Source: Anaerolineae bacterium
Lineage (GTDB): Bacteria; Chloroflexota; Anaerolineae; Promineifilales; Promineifilaceae
Reading direction: 5' to 3'
Length of the DNA: 64,000 bases
Assembly: GCA_023382655.1 (NCBI GenBank)
Contig: JAHDWK010000025.1
Coordinates: forward strand, 1-64,000
In this document: piece after piece, positions 33,417 through 41,322 of the stretch
Layout of the letters: the number at the start of each line of letters is the position of its first letter
Numbering within the stretch: position 1 is the stretch's first letter
The notes under the pieces: generated by a model
The model's input: the letters and a program-made list of their open reading frames with translations, nothing else
What the model was told of the DNA's origin: nothing
The model's database searches: none
Program-made: the position numbers and the translations under genes

Positions 33417-35419
33417 TCCCCCAATCCCGACTGCCGCTCCAGCCGGTTGGAATAGCCAACAATAAACGCCGAGACGACAAAGTACAACAAGGCGATAAAC
33501 AGATACGCTTCGCGGCGCACGCCCAACCACTGGGGCTGAGAAGCGATGGAGTTGGCAACGCCCAAAATATCCAACAAGCCCACAATGGCTACCAGCGTTG
33601 TATCCTTAAACAGGCCGATGTATTGCCCGGTAATGGCCGGGATGACGGTACGCAGCGCCTGGGGCAGAATAATCAGCCGGTATTTGTTCACCGTACTCAG
33701 GCCGAGCGAATCAGCGGCCTCGTACTGCCCTCTGGGAATGGCTTGCAGGCCACCGCGCACATTCTCTGCCAGGTAAGCGGCCGAGAAGAAGGCAAAAGCC
33801 CACATCACCCGCCACGTTTTCAAAAATTCCATGCCCGGTGGCAGGAAGATGGGGAACAGAATGATGGAGAGAAACAAGACGGTGATGAGGGGGATGCCGC
33901 GTATAAACTCGATGTAGAGGGTACAAAAGCCAGCAACCACGTTGCCTTTCCAGACAGCCTGGAAAACATAAGCGATGAGGGGCAAAGCCAGTGGCCAATA
34001 AGCCAGCAGCAGTTCAAAGTTATTGCGCGCAGTCGCCGCCAGTTCCGGGGTGCTGTTGAGCAGGCCCCAAATCATAATGGCAAAGGCTACCGGATACGTT
34101 ATCCAGTTGGGGATACCACGAATGGTACTGCGTCGGCCCAACGCCAGCATAACACCCAGGGGGAAAGAGACCACAATGGCAAAAACGGTGATGATCAACG
34201 TCAGCATGAACCCGCCCCAGTCCACATCCGGGTTTACGGGCATAAAGACCGGCTTTTCCCCTGTTTTGAACAAGCCAAAAAAGAGAAAAACGATATTGAT
34301 GGCGCTGAAAAAGGCCAGGAAAGCGAAAATGCCGGCAAATAAGGTGAGCAAAGTACGGCCGAGCCGAATCCACTCCGATTCCCCGATACGGGGTGGGTAG
34401 GCGCGATTGACATATTTGTTTGCCCACCAGAGCAGCGCCGCTATCCCGATCATGCCTGCATAGGGGATGGCCTCAGTGAAAAATTCATTGGGGGTCACGG
34501 GCCGCACCCCGGCCAAAAAGACATAGAAGATAACGGGGGAAGCGAGCCAGATGTAGGTGAGGGCACGACGGATGCGTTTGTTGGGGAAGCTGTCGCGGTA
34601 GACGACAAAGCTGGCCAGTGCCAGGATGAGGCCAAAGATACCGGTGAGCCATACCCGCCACAATTCGGCGCGGTTGTAGCGGAAGACCATCAAATTGACG
34701 AGATTGGCCCAGACGGCGCCCCAGTTGGCGCCGCTAAACTGGACGGTAACGGTGTACAGGGCGGGATTATCGGCGGTGCTGGTGAAACAGGTACGGCCGT
34801 TCTCCGCATCATCTCGCAGTGTGTCAAAACAAAAAGCGGCCGGTTCTGACCCTAATGTCACTTCGGTAATCACTGTTTCCGACAGTTCCGGCACAAACGC
34901 CCAACGGGGGAAACAGGTTGGCTCTGTGCTGGCTATACCCCCACTTTCTGCGTCCGGCGTACCAATGCGGAAGCAAAAGTTGTCATTTGTGGTGGAAACC
35001 ACTTCCGCCCGCAGATTGGTGGCCGGGGTGGTCAGGAAACTGGCGGTGGTGACGGCGTAGTTAAACAGGCCAAAGATTGCGGCCAAAATGCCCAACATAA
35101 TGATGAGGGTAAGCTGAACGTTGGTGATGGAGTTGTAGAGGTTGTTACGCAGCCAGAGGGTGACGGCCGTGTGCCGATGAATTAGCTCGGCATACACCGT
35201 AATTGCCACACTGACCGCCCACGCCACCAACACCACAATCGTCGTCGCCGGGGTCGTTTCCAGCCGGGAGAGCGTAAACCGGATGGTAATTATGGTGAGA
35301 ATCAGCAGCCATAACGCCAGCAGCCAACTTCGGGTAATGTGATCGCTCACCCACTCCTTCCGATTAAAATGGATGTGGGGGATGCGCGTTTCTGTTTTAG
35401 GTTTTGTTATCGTCGCCAT
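33410..35419 (-). CDS. aapM: Amino-acid ABC transporter permease with extra N-terminal extracytoplasmic domain
   Basis: 669 residues, much longer than typical AapM (about 380-400). Two helices at the N-terminus (LLALWLLILTIITIRFTL; TIVVLVAWAVSVAITVYAEL) and a third (QLTLIIMLGILAAIFGLF) precede an exported insert (about 140-220) with four or more Cys. More helices follow, then the BPD_transp domain (about 440-660) with the EAA-loop region GLQAIPRGQYEAADSLGLS and LPQALRTVIPAITGQYIGL. With AapQ it forms the transmembrane channel for polar L-amino acids. Confidence 0.88.
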   Translation of the reverse strand: MATITKPKTETRIPHIHFNRKEWVSDHITRSWLLALWLLILTIITIRFTLSRLETTPATTIVVLVAWAVSVAITVYAELIHRHTAVTLWLRNNLYNSITNVQLTLIIMLGILAAIFGLFNYAVTTASFLTTPATNLRAEVVSTTNDNFCFRIGTPDAESGGIASTEPTCFPRWAFVPELSETVITEVTLGSEPAAFCFDTLRDDAENGRTCFTSTADNPALYTVTVQFSGANWGAVWANLVNLMVFRYNRAELWRVWLTGIFGLILALASFVVYRDSFPNKRIRRALTYIWLASPVIFYVFLAGVRPVTPNEFFTEAIPYAGMIGIAALLWWANKYVNRAYPPRIGESEWIRLGRTLLTLFAGIFAFLAFFSAINIVFLFFGLFKTGEKPVFMPVNPDVDWGGFMLTLIITVFAIVVSFPLGVMLALGRRSTIRGIPNWITYPVAFAIMIWGLLNSTPELAATARNNFELLLAYWPLALPLIAYVFQAVWKGNVVAGFCTLYIEFIRGIPLITVLFLSIILFPIFLPPGMEFLKTWRVMWAFAFFSAAYLAENVRGGLQAIPRGQYEAADSLGLSTVNKYRLIILPQALRTVIPAITGQYIGLFKDTTLVAIVGLLDILGVANSIASQPQWLGVRREAYLFIALLYFVVSAFIVGYSNRLERQSGLGER

Positions 35420-35492
35420 ACTATTCGTAAATCGTGACCCGTAAACCGTTATCCGAAGCCCGTCACCGATACGGATTACGGGTCACGGATCA
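35420..35492. repeat. Family A repeat between aapQ and aapM
   Basis: Units CGTGACCCGTAAACCGTTAT and GGATTACGGGTCACGGATCA. The aapQ stop codon (GAACGGTGATCCGTGACC, minus strand) is inside it. The element is nearly the same as the one after aapM. Confidence 0.8.
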
Positions 35493-37145
35493 CCGTTCCA
35501 CCAACTGAATCCGCTTGTTATACCAGTTCAAGAACAAGGAGATGACGATGCTAAACGTCAGGTAAGTCAACGCCGTCAAAATAATGGGCTGAATGGAACG
35601 GCCAGACTGGTTGCCAATAATACTCATCACCCGCCACAAATCGGGGTAGGCGACAGCTAAAGCCAGGCTGGAGTTTTTAGTCAGATTCAGATATTGGCTG
35701 GTGAGGGGCGGAATTATCACCCGCAGCGCCTGGGGCAACACAATCAGCCGCAGCCGCTGCCCTTCCGATAAACCTAAGGCTCGTGCGGCTTCACTTTGTC
35801 CTTTACTCACGGAGAGGATACCGGCGCGCACAATCTCGGCAATGAATGCGGCCGTATACACCACCAACCCCACCAACAGCGCCGTAAACTCCAACGACAT
35901 GCGCCCCCCACCCACAAAGTTGAACCCTTCCAAGGCGGGCATGGCCCAACGCGCCGGCGTCTCCCGCACCGAGACGATCAAATGGTTAGCGCCATTTTCC
36001 AGCACATCGCGTTCGGCCGCCAATGTAGCCTTGGGCGCTACAAAAATATCACACGCTGTTTCCTCACTGCCATACGCTTCAATGGCCTGATCCGGTCGTT
36101 CAAAGCGGTTAACTTCATAGGGAATACCGGCAGTGCGCAGTTGCACCGTTAGATTTGTTTCAGAGGCAGAACCTTCCAGGCTGCACACCACCAGCGCCCC
36201 AGCTGCCACATCTTCGGCGCTAATCTGTTCATTATCCAGATACTCAGGCAACAAATCGAGATTCTCTACACCCAGGCGGCGTTCCATCATCGGCTTGAGG
36301 TCGGCAAATTCGCGCACACGTTCGGCTCTGGCGACTAAAAAACCTTCGTTATGGGCGGTACTACTGGCAACTAGCCAGCCAATGGTCGCCACCATCAGAA
36401 AGGAAAGCACACACCACAGCGTCCGGTTGCTGGTTTTGCCCGTTTTTTCTTCGCGCGTGCCCAGATACATCCACAAGAACTGCGCCTGAATCAAGCCCAG
36501 GATGACAAAGGCAAACCAGACGGCAAATGCACTGAGCGTGACGACATTGGGAAAGTTGACGCCCCGTTGGCTAATGTAAATGGGCAAACCAAAGGGTTGC
36601 AGCGCCGACCCGACGGCGGGCAATTCCAGCAACAAAACGACGAAGTAGAGGAAGAATAATTGCAGCAGCAGCGGCGTGTTGCGGATGATGTCAATATAGG
36701 TTTTGGCGATGTTGCGCACAAGCCAGTTGCGGGAAAGGCGGGCAATTCCGGTCACAGTGCCCAGGAAAGTGGCAAAAATAATGCCAACGACAGAGACTTT
36801 GACGGTGTTTAACAAGCCTACCAGGATGACCCGCCAGTAGGAATCGCTGGTGGTATAGGGAATGATGGATTCGGAGATGTCAAACTGGGCTTCGGAGGAG
36901 AGATAATCAAAGGCGCAGCGGTATGACCACGATTCATTGGTACCATAGAGGCAAACAAATTGCTGGTTGCCCAAACGGCCCAGGTTGGCCGCCACGTTGC
37001 TGATGAACCAGTAAATGGCGGTGCCTACCACCAATACAAAGAGGATTTGCGCCAGGACGCCGAGGACACGGCCGTCTCGCCAAAAGGGTATCCGCTCATG
37101 GGTAGTGTAAGTTGATGGGGTCCGGTGGTTGCTTGATTCCGACAT
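35490..37145 (-). CDS. aapQ: Amino-acid ABC transporter permease containing a solute-binding-protein-like insert
   Basis: 551 residues. N-terminal helix and the BPD region (VILVGLLNTVKVSVVGIIFA, ARLSRNWLVRNIAKTYIDII with RNTPLLLQLFF) are typical of AapQ/HisM. Between two permease segments lies an insert of about 160 residues with homology to lobe 2 of a SBP_bac_3 protein: GALVVCSLEGSASETNL, AGIPYEVNRF, AIEAYGSEETACDIFVAPKA. These parallel the AapJ encoded just upstream. The EAA loop (SVSKGQSEAARALGLS, LPQALRVIIPPLTSQYL) then follows. GGAAGG upstream supports ATG 37145 rather than the in-frame start at 37172. Confidence 0.88.
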   Translation of the reverse strand: MSESSNHRTPSTYTTHERIPFWRDGRVLGVLAQILFVLVVGTAIYWFISNVAANLGRLGNQQFVCLYGTNESWSYRCAFDYLSSEAQFDISESIIPYTTSDSYWRVILVGLLNTVKVSVVGIIFATFLGTVTGIARLSRNWLVRNIAKTYIDIIRNTPLLLQLFFLYFVVLLLELPAVGSALQPFGLPIYISQRGVNFPNVVTLSAFAVWFAFVILGLIQAQFLWMYLGTREEKTGKTSNRTLWCVLSFLMVATIGWLVASSTAHNEGFLVARAERVREFADLKPMMERRLGVENLDLLPEYLDNEQISAEDVAAGALVVCSLEGSASETNLTVQLRTAGIPYEVNRFERPDQAIEAYGSEETACDIFVAPKATLAAERDVLENGANHLIVSVRETPARWAMPALEGFNFVGGGRMSLEFTALLVGLVVYTAAFIAEIVRAGILSVSKGQSEAARALGLSEGQRLRLIVLPQALRVIIPPLTSQYLNLTKNSSLALAVAYPDLWRVMSIIGNQSGRSIQPIILTALTYLTFSIVISLFLNWYNKRIQLVER

Positions 37146-37220
37146 AGCCACTGCCTTCCGGTCATATTGCAAACACAGCCCGACAAGTATCGCCGAGCTG
37201 TGTTCTCAAAACCATGGTCA

Positions 37221-37254
37221 AACCTGACAGGTCTTCCGAGACCTCTCAGGTTTT
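37221..37254. repeat. Family D palindromic element between aapJ and aapQ
   Basis: AACCTGACAGGTCT and AGACCTCTCAGGTT arms around TCCG, followed by TTTT on the + strand. It is a family D relative. On the minus strand it sits within the aapJ-aapQ intergenic region and could modulate relative expression of the binding protein and permeases (inference). Confidence 0.7.
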
Positions 37255-37258
37255 AGGA

Positions 37259-38398
37259 CTACCGGTACGGAATCGGATACAGAATACCACCATCCGTATA
37301 GAGCGCATTCAACCCGCGCGGCAAATTAAAGGGTGTGTCTGGGCCTAGATTACGCATGTAAATATCCTCATAGTTACCCACCTGCTTAATGACCTGGTAG
37401 CACCAATCATTAGACAGACCCATATTCTGGCCCAGGTCACCCGTCTCACCTAACAGGTCAGAGACAACCGGGTCATCCCCGCCCAACATGCTGTCTACAT
37501 TTTCCTGGTTCACACCCAGGAATTCAGCGTTGATGGTGCAGTAAGTTACCCAAGACATAATGTCATTCCAGTTGTTATCACCATGCCGGGTCAGCGGGCC
37601 TAACGGCTCGCGGGACATATCTTCCACTAGAATCTGGTGTGCATTGGGGTCAGCCAGCAAAATTTGCTGCGAAACCAGACCTGATTTGTCGGTGGTGAAG
37701 CCATCGCAAGCGCCACTATCATACGCCTCACGGGTAGCCACCGCATCTTCATACACCAGAATTTCAATACTCACGCCAATAGCATCAAAGTATTGCGCCA
37801 GATTCAATTCTGTGGTCGTGCCAGACTGCACACAAACGGTACCACCTTCCAGGTCTGCCAGCGTTTCAATGCCGCTATCTCGGCGTATCATCATACCTTG
37901 CCCGTCATAGAAAGTGGTAGGGCCAAAATCGAAGCCCAAGGCGGTGTCACGGCTGAATGTCCAGGTAGTGTTGCGGATGAGAACATCCACTTCGCCAGAT
38001 TGCAGCGTGGGGAAGCGGCTATCACCCGTGGTGGGGGTCACTTCAACGGCTTCCGCGTCACCCAACGTGGCGGCGGCAATCGCTTTGCAAAAATCAATGT
38101 CAAAGCCGGTAAAGTCGCCACTGTCCGGGTCCAGATAACCAAAGCCGGGGACATTCTGGTTGCCACCGCACTTGAGTGTGCCCCGTTCTTGCACCTGGGC
38201 CAGTGTCTCGCCGCCTTCGGCAAAGGTCACGGCTGCCGGTTGGGCGGCTTCGCCCTCAGCGGCTACTTCCACAATACGGGTTACTTCCACCTGCACTTCG
38301 CGGGTTACTTCCACTGTTTGCGTTTCACCACCGCAGGCGGAGAACGCCAGGGTAAACAGTAATAAACTTATGATCAGGACAAAGGGTTTTTTGTTCAT
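37259..38398 (-). CDS. aapJ: Amino-acid ABC transporter, solute-binding lipoprotein
   Basis: 379 residues with lipobox LAFSAC, so lipid-anchored. After a repetitive TVEVTREVQVEVTRIVEV linker the SBP_bac_3 fold begins: GGNQNVPGFGYLDPDSGDFT, FDIDFCKAIAAATLGD, RFPTLQSGEVDVLIRNTTWTF, and the second lobe GGTVCVQSGTTTELNL and EAYDSGACDGFTTDKSGL. AapJ proteins bind a broad range of L-amino acids. A strong GGAGGAG precedes the ATG. First gene of the aapJQMP-GNAT operon. Confidence 0.92.
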   Translation of the reverse strand: MNKKPFVLIISLLLFTLAFSACGGETQTVEVTREVQVEVTRIVEVAAEGEAAQPAAVTFAEGGETLAQVQERGTLKCGGNQNVPGFGYLDPDSGDFTGFDIDFCKAIAAATLGDAEAVEVTPTTGDSRFPTLQSGEVDVLIRNTTWTFSRDTALGFDFGPTTFYDGQGMMIRRDSGIETLADLEGGTVCVQSGTTTELNLAQYFDAIGVSIEILVYEDAVATREAYDSGACDGFTTDKSGLVSQQILLADPNAHQILVEDMSREPLGPLTRHGDNNWNDIMSWVTYCTINAEFLGVNQENVDSMLGGDDPVVSDLLGETGDLGQNMGLSNDWCYQVIKQVGNYEDIYMRNLGPDTPFNLPRGLNALYTDGGILYPIPYR

Positions 38399-38841
38399 GT
38401 TTTCTCCTCCAAAACAAAAATCGGTTAAACGGCCGTGTCCGGCCTCGTTTTTATGGTTGAATCACATGTGGATACTGTTGTGTCTATGCCAGAATAGGAA
38501 TTCTTCACCTCCTTTTTGTTAGATTGAAGAGAACCAGGGTAGGTCTTCAATCTCCGGTAATGGGTACGGCCGTGTTCATCCTCAATGAGAATAAACCAAT
38601 AACAATGATTGCCGGCAAAGTTTAGTTTGATACATATTGGGTTGATGATGAGCGTTTTGCTGTGTTCGGTAAATCCGAGAAAGCTAAAACCCCAACGTCT
38701 CTTCCGCAACAGGGGTTTCTTTTTTCTAGTATAACCAGCGAGAGCAAATGGTCAAATTCTAGCGTAAAAGACAGCTTACCGATTACGGAACAGCGAACCA
38801 CCGATCTGAAGGATAAGGTAGTTTAAGGTAAACTTGGGCGC
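38399..38841. other. Intergenic region upstream of aapJ and mutY
   Basis: No firm gene. It holds the presumed aapJ promoter region; a perfect anti-SD match AAAGGAGGTGA on the minus strand (38505-38515) without a convincing start codon after it; and a hairpin AAACCCC / GGGGTTT followed by T residues on the + strand (38687-38726). A TTG-initiated 94-codon frame (38425-38709, minus) exists but is not supported by a ribosome-binding site. Family A-like ACCGATTACGG occurs near 38780. Confidence 0.4.
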
Positions 38842-39918
38842 ATGGATGAGAAGGAGCGGATGGCCGAACTACTTTTGGCCTGGTGGGATGTTGGGCACAG
38901 CCACCTGCCCTGGCGCGAGACGCGCGATCCCTATGCCATTTGGGTGTCGGAGATTATGTTGCAGCAGACGCAGGTCACGGCCGTGCTGCCCTACTACACG
39001 CGCTGGATGGCCCGATTCCCGACGGTGCAGGCCTTGGCGGCGGCTTCGTTGGACGAGGTGTTGAAGTTGTGGGAGGGACTGGGTTATTACAGCCGGGCGC
39101 GCAATTTACATGCGGCGGCGCAGGCGGTGGCAGAGCGGCACGGCCGTTTCCCCACGACGGCCGCCGACTGGATGAAACTGAAAGGGGTGGGTCGCTACAC
39201 CGCCGGAGCCATCGCCTCCATTGCTTATGACGAGCCGGCGCCGGTGCTGGATGGCAACGTCATTCGCATCCTCAGTCGCCTGACCGACCTGCCGGATGAT
39301 GTGAGCAAAACGGCCACGAAAAATCATCTGTGGCGGTTAGCGGCGGAACTGGTTCCCGCGCAGCGTCCGGGGGACTATAACCAGGCGTTGATGGAGTTGG
39401 GGCAGCAGGTTTGCCTCCCGGCACGGCCGTTGTGCCTGCTCTGCCCATTGGCCACGTTGTGCCAGGCACGGCAGCGAGGTACGCAGTGGGAGCGCCCGGT
39501 TCGCCCACCGCGTCCCCATACACCCCATTATGATGTGGTGGCGGGCGTCATCTGGCACCGGGAGGAGGCGGGGCGATTTTTGATTGCGCAACGGCCGTTG
39601 GACGGCCTACTTGGTGGTTTGTGGGAATTCCCCGGCGGCAAACAAGAAGCAGGCGAAACATTGCCCGCTGCCTTGCAGCGCGAGATTGCCGAAGAATTAG
39701 GCATTGAGATTGTGGTGGAGGATTTTCTGACGGCGGTTAAACATGCGTACACCCATTTCCGCATTACCCTGCACGCTTTTCATGCCCGCCACGTAGCCGG
39801 GTCGCCGCAAAACATGGGCGTGGCTAACCATGCCTGGGTAACGCTGTCCGATTTGGAACAGTACGCCTTTGCCGTCACCGATCAAAAAATCATCGCCGCT
39901 CTCAAAGAATTTGCGTGA
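38842..39918 (+). CDS. mutY: A/G-specific adenine glycosylase MutY
   Basis: 358 residues. It removes adenine mispaired with 8-oxoG. HhH-GPD fold with LQQTQV near residue 36-40 (catalytic Glu nearby in SEIM), HhH motif LKGVGRYTAGAIASIA, catalytic Asp in VLDGNVIRIL, and the 4Fe-4S cluster Cys set in CLPARPLCLLCPLATLC (C-x6-C-x2-C-x5-C). The C-terminal NUDIX-like 8-oxoG-recognition domain (GRFLIAQRPLDGLLGGLWEF...) is present. ATG 38842 or the in-frame ATG 38860, three bases after AAGGAG, could be the start. Confidence 0.95.
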   Translation: MDEKERMAELLLAWWDVGHSHLPWRETRDPYAIWVSEIMLQQTQVTAVLPYYTRWMARFPTVQALAAASLDEVLKLWEGLGYYSRARNLHAAAQAVAERHGRFPTTAADWMKLKGVGRYTAGAIASIAYDEPAPVLDGNVIRILSRLTDLPDDVSKTATKNHLWRLAAELVPAQRPGDYNQALMELGQQVCLPARPLCLLCPLATLCQARQRGTQWERPVRPPRPHTPHYDVVAGVIWHREEAGRFLIAQRPLDGLLGGLWEFPGGKQEAGETLPAALQREIAEELGIEIVVEDFLTAVKHAYTHFRITLHAFHARHVAGSPQNMGVANHAWVTLSDLEQYAFAVTDQKIIAALKEFA

Positions 39919-39988
39919 CGATGAACGAGTGATCTGATGCAGAAACACAACTATTAATGAGTAGTCAATCCCAAACAGAGCATTCCCA

Positions 39989-40972
39989 ATGAAAGCGTTT
40001 ATCTCTTTTTTACGAACAAATTTACTTATAGGTTGTTTAGCATGGTTTGTGGTGAGTTGCAGCACTTCTGTTTCAACAACGCCTTTTAGTCAATCGGCCA
40101 CCCCAATAGTTCCTGCCACATCAGTTGTTTCGGATTTGCAGCCTACATATGCCCCACTTACAGCTACTATATTGCCTACCTCTACCCCAACTCCCATTAC
40201 CATATCCACACCCTTACCTCAAGAAGCACCAACCGTTTTACCAACCCTGTCATCCGATGAAGCTAAAACATTCGTTTTGGAGCTAACTCAAAATAATGGA
40301 GACTGTCTGTTACCCTGTTTTTGGGGTTTTATGCCAGGTAAAACCGATTGGCAAACGGCCGAGCCTTTACTGGCTACATTTGCCTATCAAATCCATTATG
40401 GATCCTCAGATGGGACTTTTTCAGATACCCCAGATGGTGACTCATTCACTGCATGGGTGTATTTGTATTTCCCAGAAATATCTCCAGTGCCTATTAGCTA
40501 TGTTTTTACTGTCCAGGATGGAATCATAACCATGATTGAGGCTCATATATTGCCTACACCAAGCTACGCGCTGCCCACTATCTTGGATACTTATGGCCAA
40601 CCAGATGAAGTGTGGTTACTGACCGCCAAAGCTCCAAGAGAAGGCTTTTTGGGATTCACCCTGACGCTTTTCTACGGGCAACAAGGTTTTATGATGACCT
40701 ATGGCAGCCAAGGCGCCATCGAGGAGGGGAAAGTAAAAAGCTGTTTACCGGCCACAACCTTTGATGAGATGGTGCTAGCCACTTGGTCTCCCCTTGAAGA
40801 GATGACTTATGAAGAAGCTGTCAATCGCACTACTAGCTTTGGAACGACTGAATATGAGCGTTCATTAGAAGAAGCTGCGGGAATGAGCGTAGCCACTTTT
40901 TATGAAATTTTCAAAGACACCGAAGAATCGGTATGTCTGGAAACGCCAACGGAACTGTGGCCTGGACCATAA
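39989..40972 (+). CDS. Lipoprotein of unknown function with CLLPCFWG motif
   Basis: 327 residues. N-terminal MKAFISFLRTNLLIGCLAWF then VVSCS: a lipobox-like signal. A long Thr/Pro/Ser linker (LTATILPTSTPTPITIS) precedes a globular domain that starts with GDCLLPCFWGFMPGKTDW. This Cys-x3-Cys-[FW]WG-x2-PG-x-T block is, from memory, recurrent in Anaerolineae lipoproteins of unknown role. The gene is visibly more AT-rich than its neighbours and nearly free of the ACGGCCGT octamer, which suggests recent acquisition (inference). Downstream on the opposite strand is tRNA-Leu. Confidence 0.75.
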   Translation: MKAFISFLRTNLLIGCLAWFVVSCSTSVSTTPFSQSATPIVPATSVVSDLQPTYAPLTATILPTSTPTPITISTPLPQEAPTVLPTLSSDEAKTFVLELTQNNGDCLLPCFWGFMPGKTDWQTAEPLLATFAYQIHYGSSDGTFSDTPDGDSFTAWVYLYFPEISPVPISYVFTVQDGIITMIEAHILPTPSYALPTILDTYGQPDEVWLLTAKAPREGFLGFTLTLFYGQQGFMMTYGSQGAIEEGKVKSCLPATTFDEMVLATWSPLEEMTYEEAVNRTTSFGTTEYERSLEEAAGMSVATFYEIFKDTEESVCLETPTELWPGP

Positions 40973-41056
40973 CAAATGATTGCGGCACGTTCTTCCCCAG
41001 TTCGTATGGTCACCATTGCTCTGGCATAGTCTTTTTTTGTTACGGCCGTCACCCAA

Positions 41057-41085
41057 ATAAAAAAGCCAGGGATTTTATCCCTGGC
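41057..41085 (-). terminator. Intrinsic terminator of tRNA-Leu
   Basis: On the minus strand GCCAGGGAT / ATCCCTGGC (9-bp stem, AAA loop) is followed by six T residues, directly downstream of the tRNA. Confidence 0.9.
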
Positions 41086-41095
41086 CTTTCTACTA

Positions 41096-41178
41096 TGCCC
41101 AGGAGAGGACTCGAACCTCCACGTCCGTAAGGACACAGGCCCTCAACCTGCCGCGTATGCCAATTCCGCCACCTGGGC
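41096..41178 (-). tRNA. tRNA-Leu (anticodon GAG)
   Basis: 83-nt class II tRNA. Acceptor stem GCCCAGG/CCTGGGC, D-arm, anticodon arm GCAGG-TTGAGGG-CCTGT with anticodon GAG (+ strand 41142-41144), a long variable arm GTCC-TTAC-GGAC, and T-arm GTTCGAGTC. CCA is not encoded. It has its own promoter (41199-41226) and terminator, so is a stand-alone unit reading CUC/CUU leucine codons. Confidence 0.95.
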
Positions 41179-41198
41179 TTATGACCTGAGTGACGCCA

Positions 41199-41226
41199 AT
41201 TATAACCACTGGCTAAAGCCTGTCAA
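41199..41226 (-). promoter_or_regulatory. Sigma70-type promoter of tRNA-Leu
   Basis: On the minus strand, TTGACA (41221-41226), a 16-base spacer, TATAAT (41199-41204), about 20 bases upstream of the mature tRNA 5' end. This is a consensus match. Confidence 0.85.
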
Positions 41227-41322
41227 AAGAAAATGTAATGGCGCGTGAGCTTCCTGAAAAAGGCCACGAATTAAACGAATTACACGAATTTTTGCTGGCA
41301 ATCTTCGTGTCCTGCGTGACTC

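Noticed and set aside
38425-38709. 94-codon minus-strand frame upstream of aapJ
   Set aside because: TTG start inside a hairpin, no ribosome-binding site and no recognised family. Some segments look protein-like, so it is mentioned in the intergenic entry, but not annotated as a gene.
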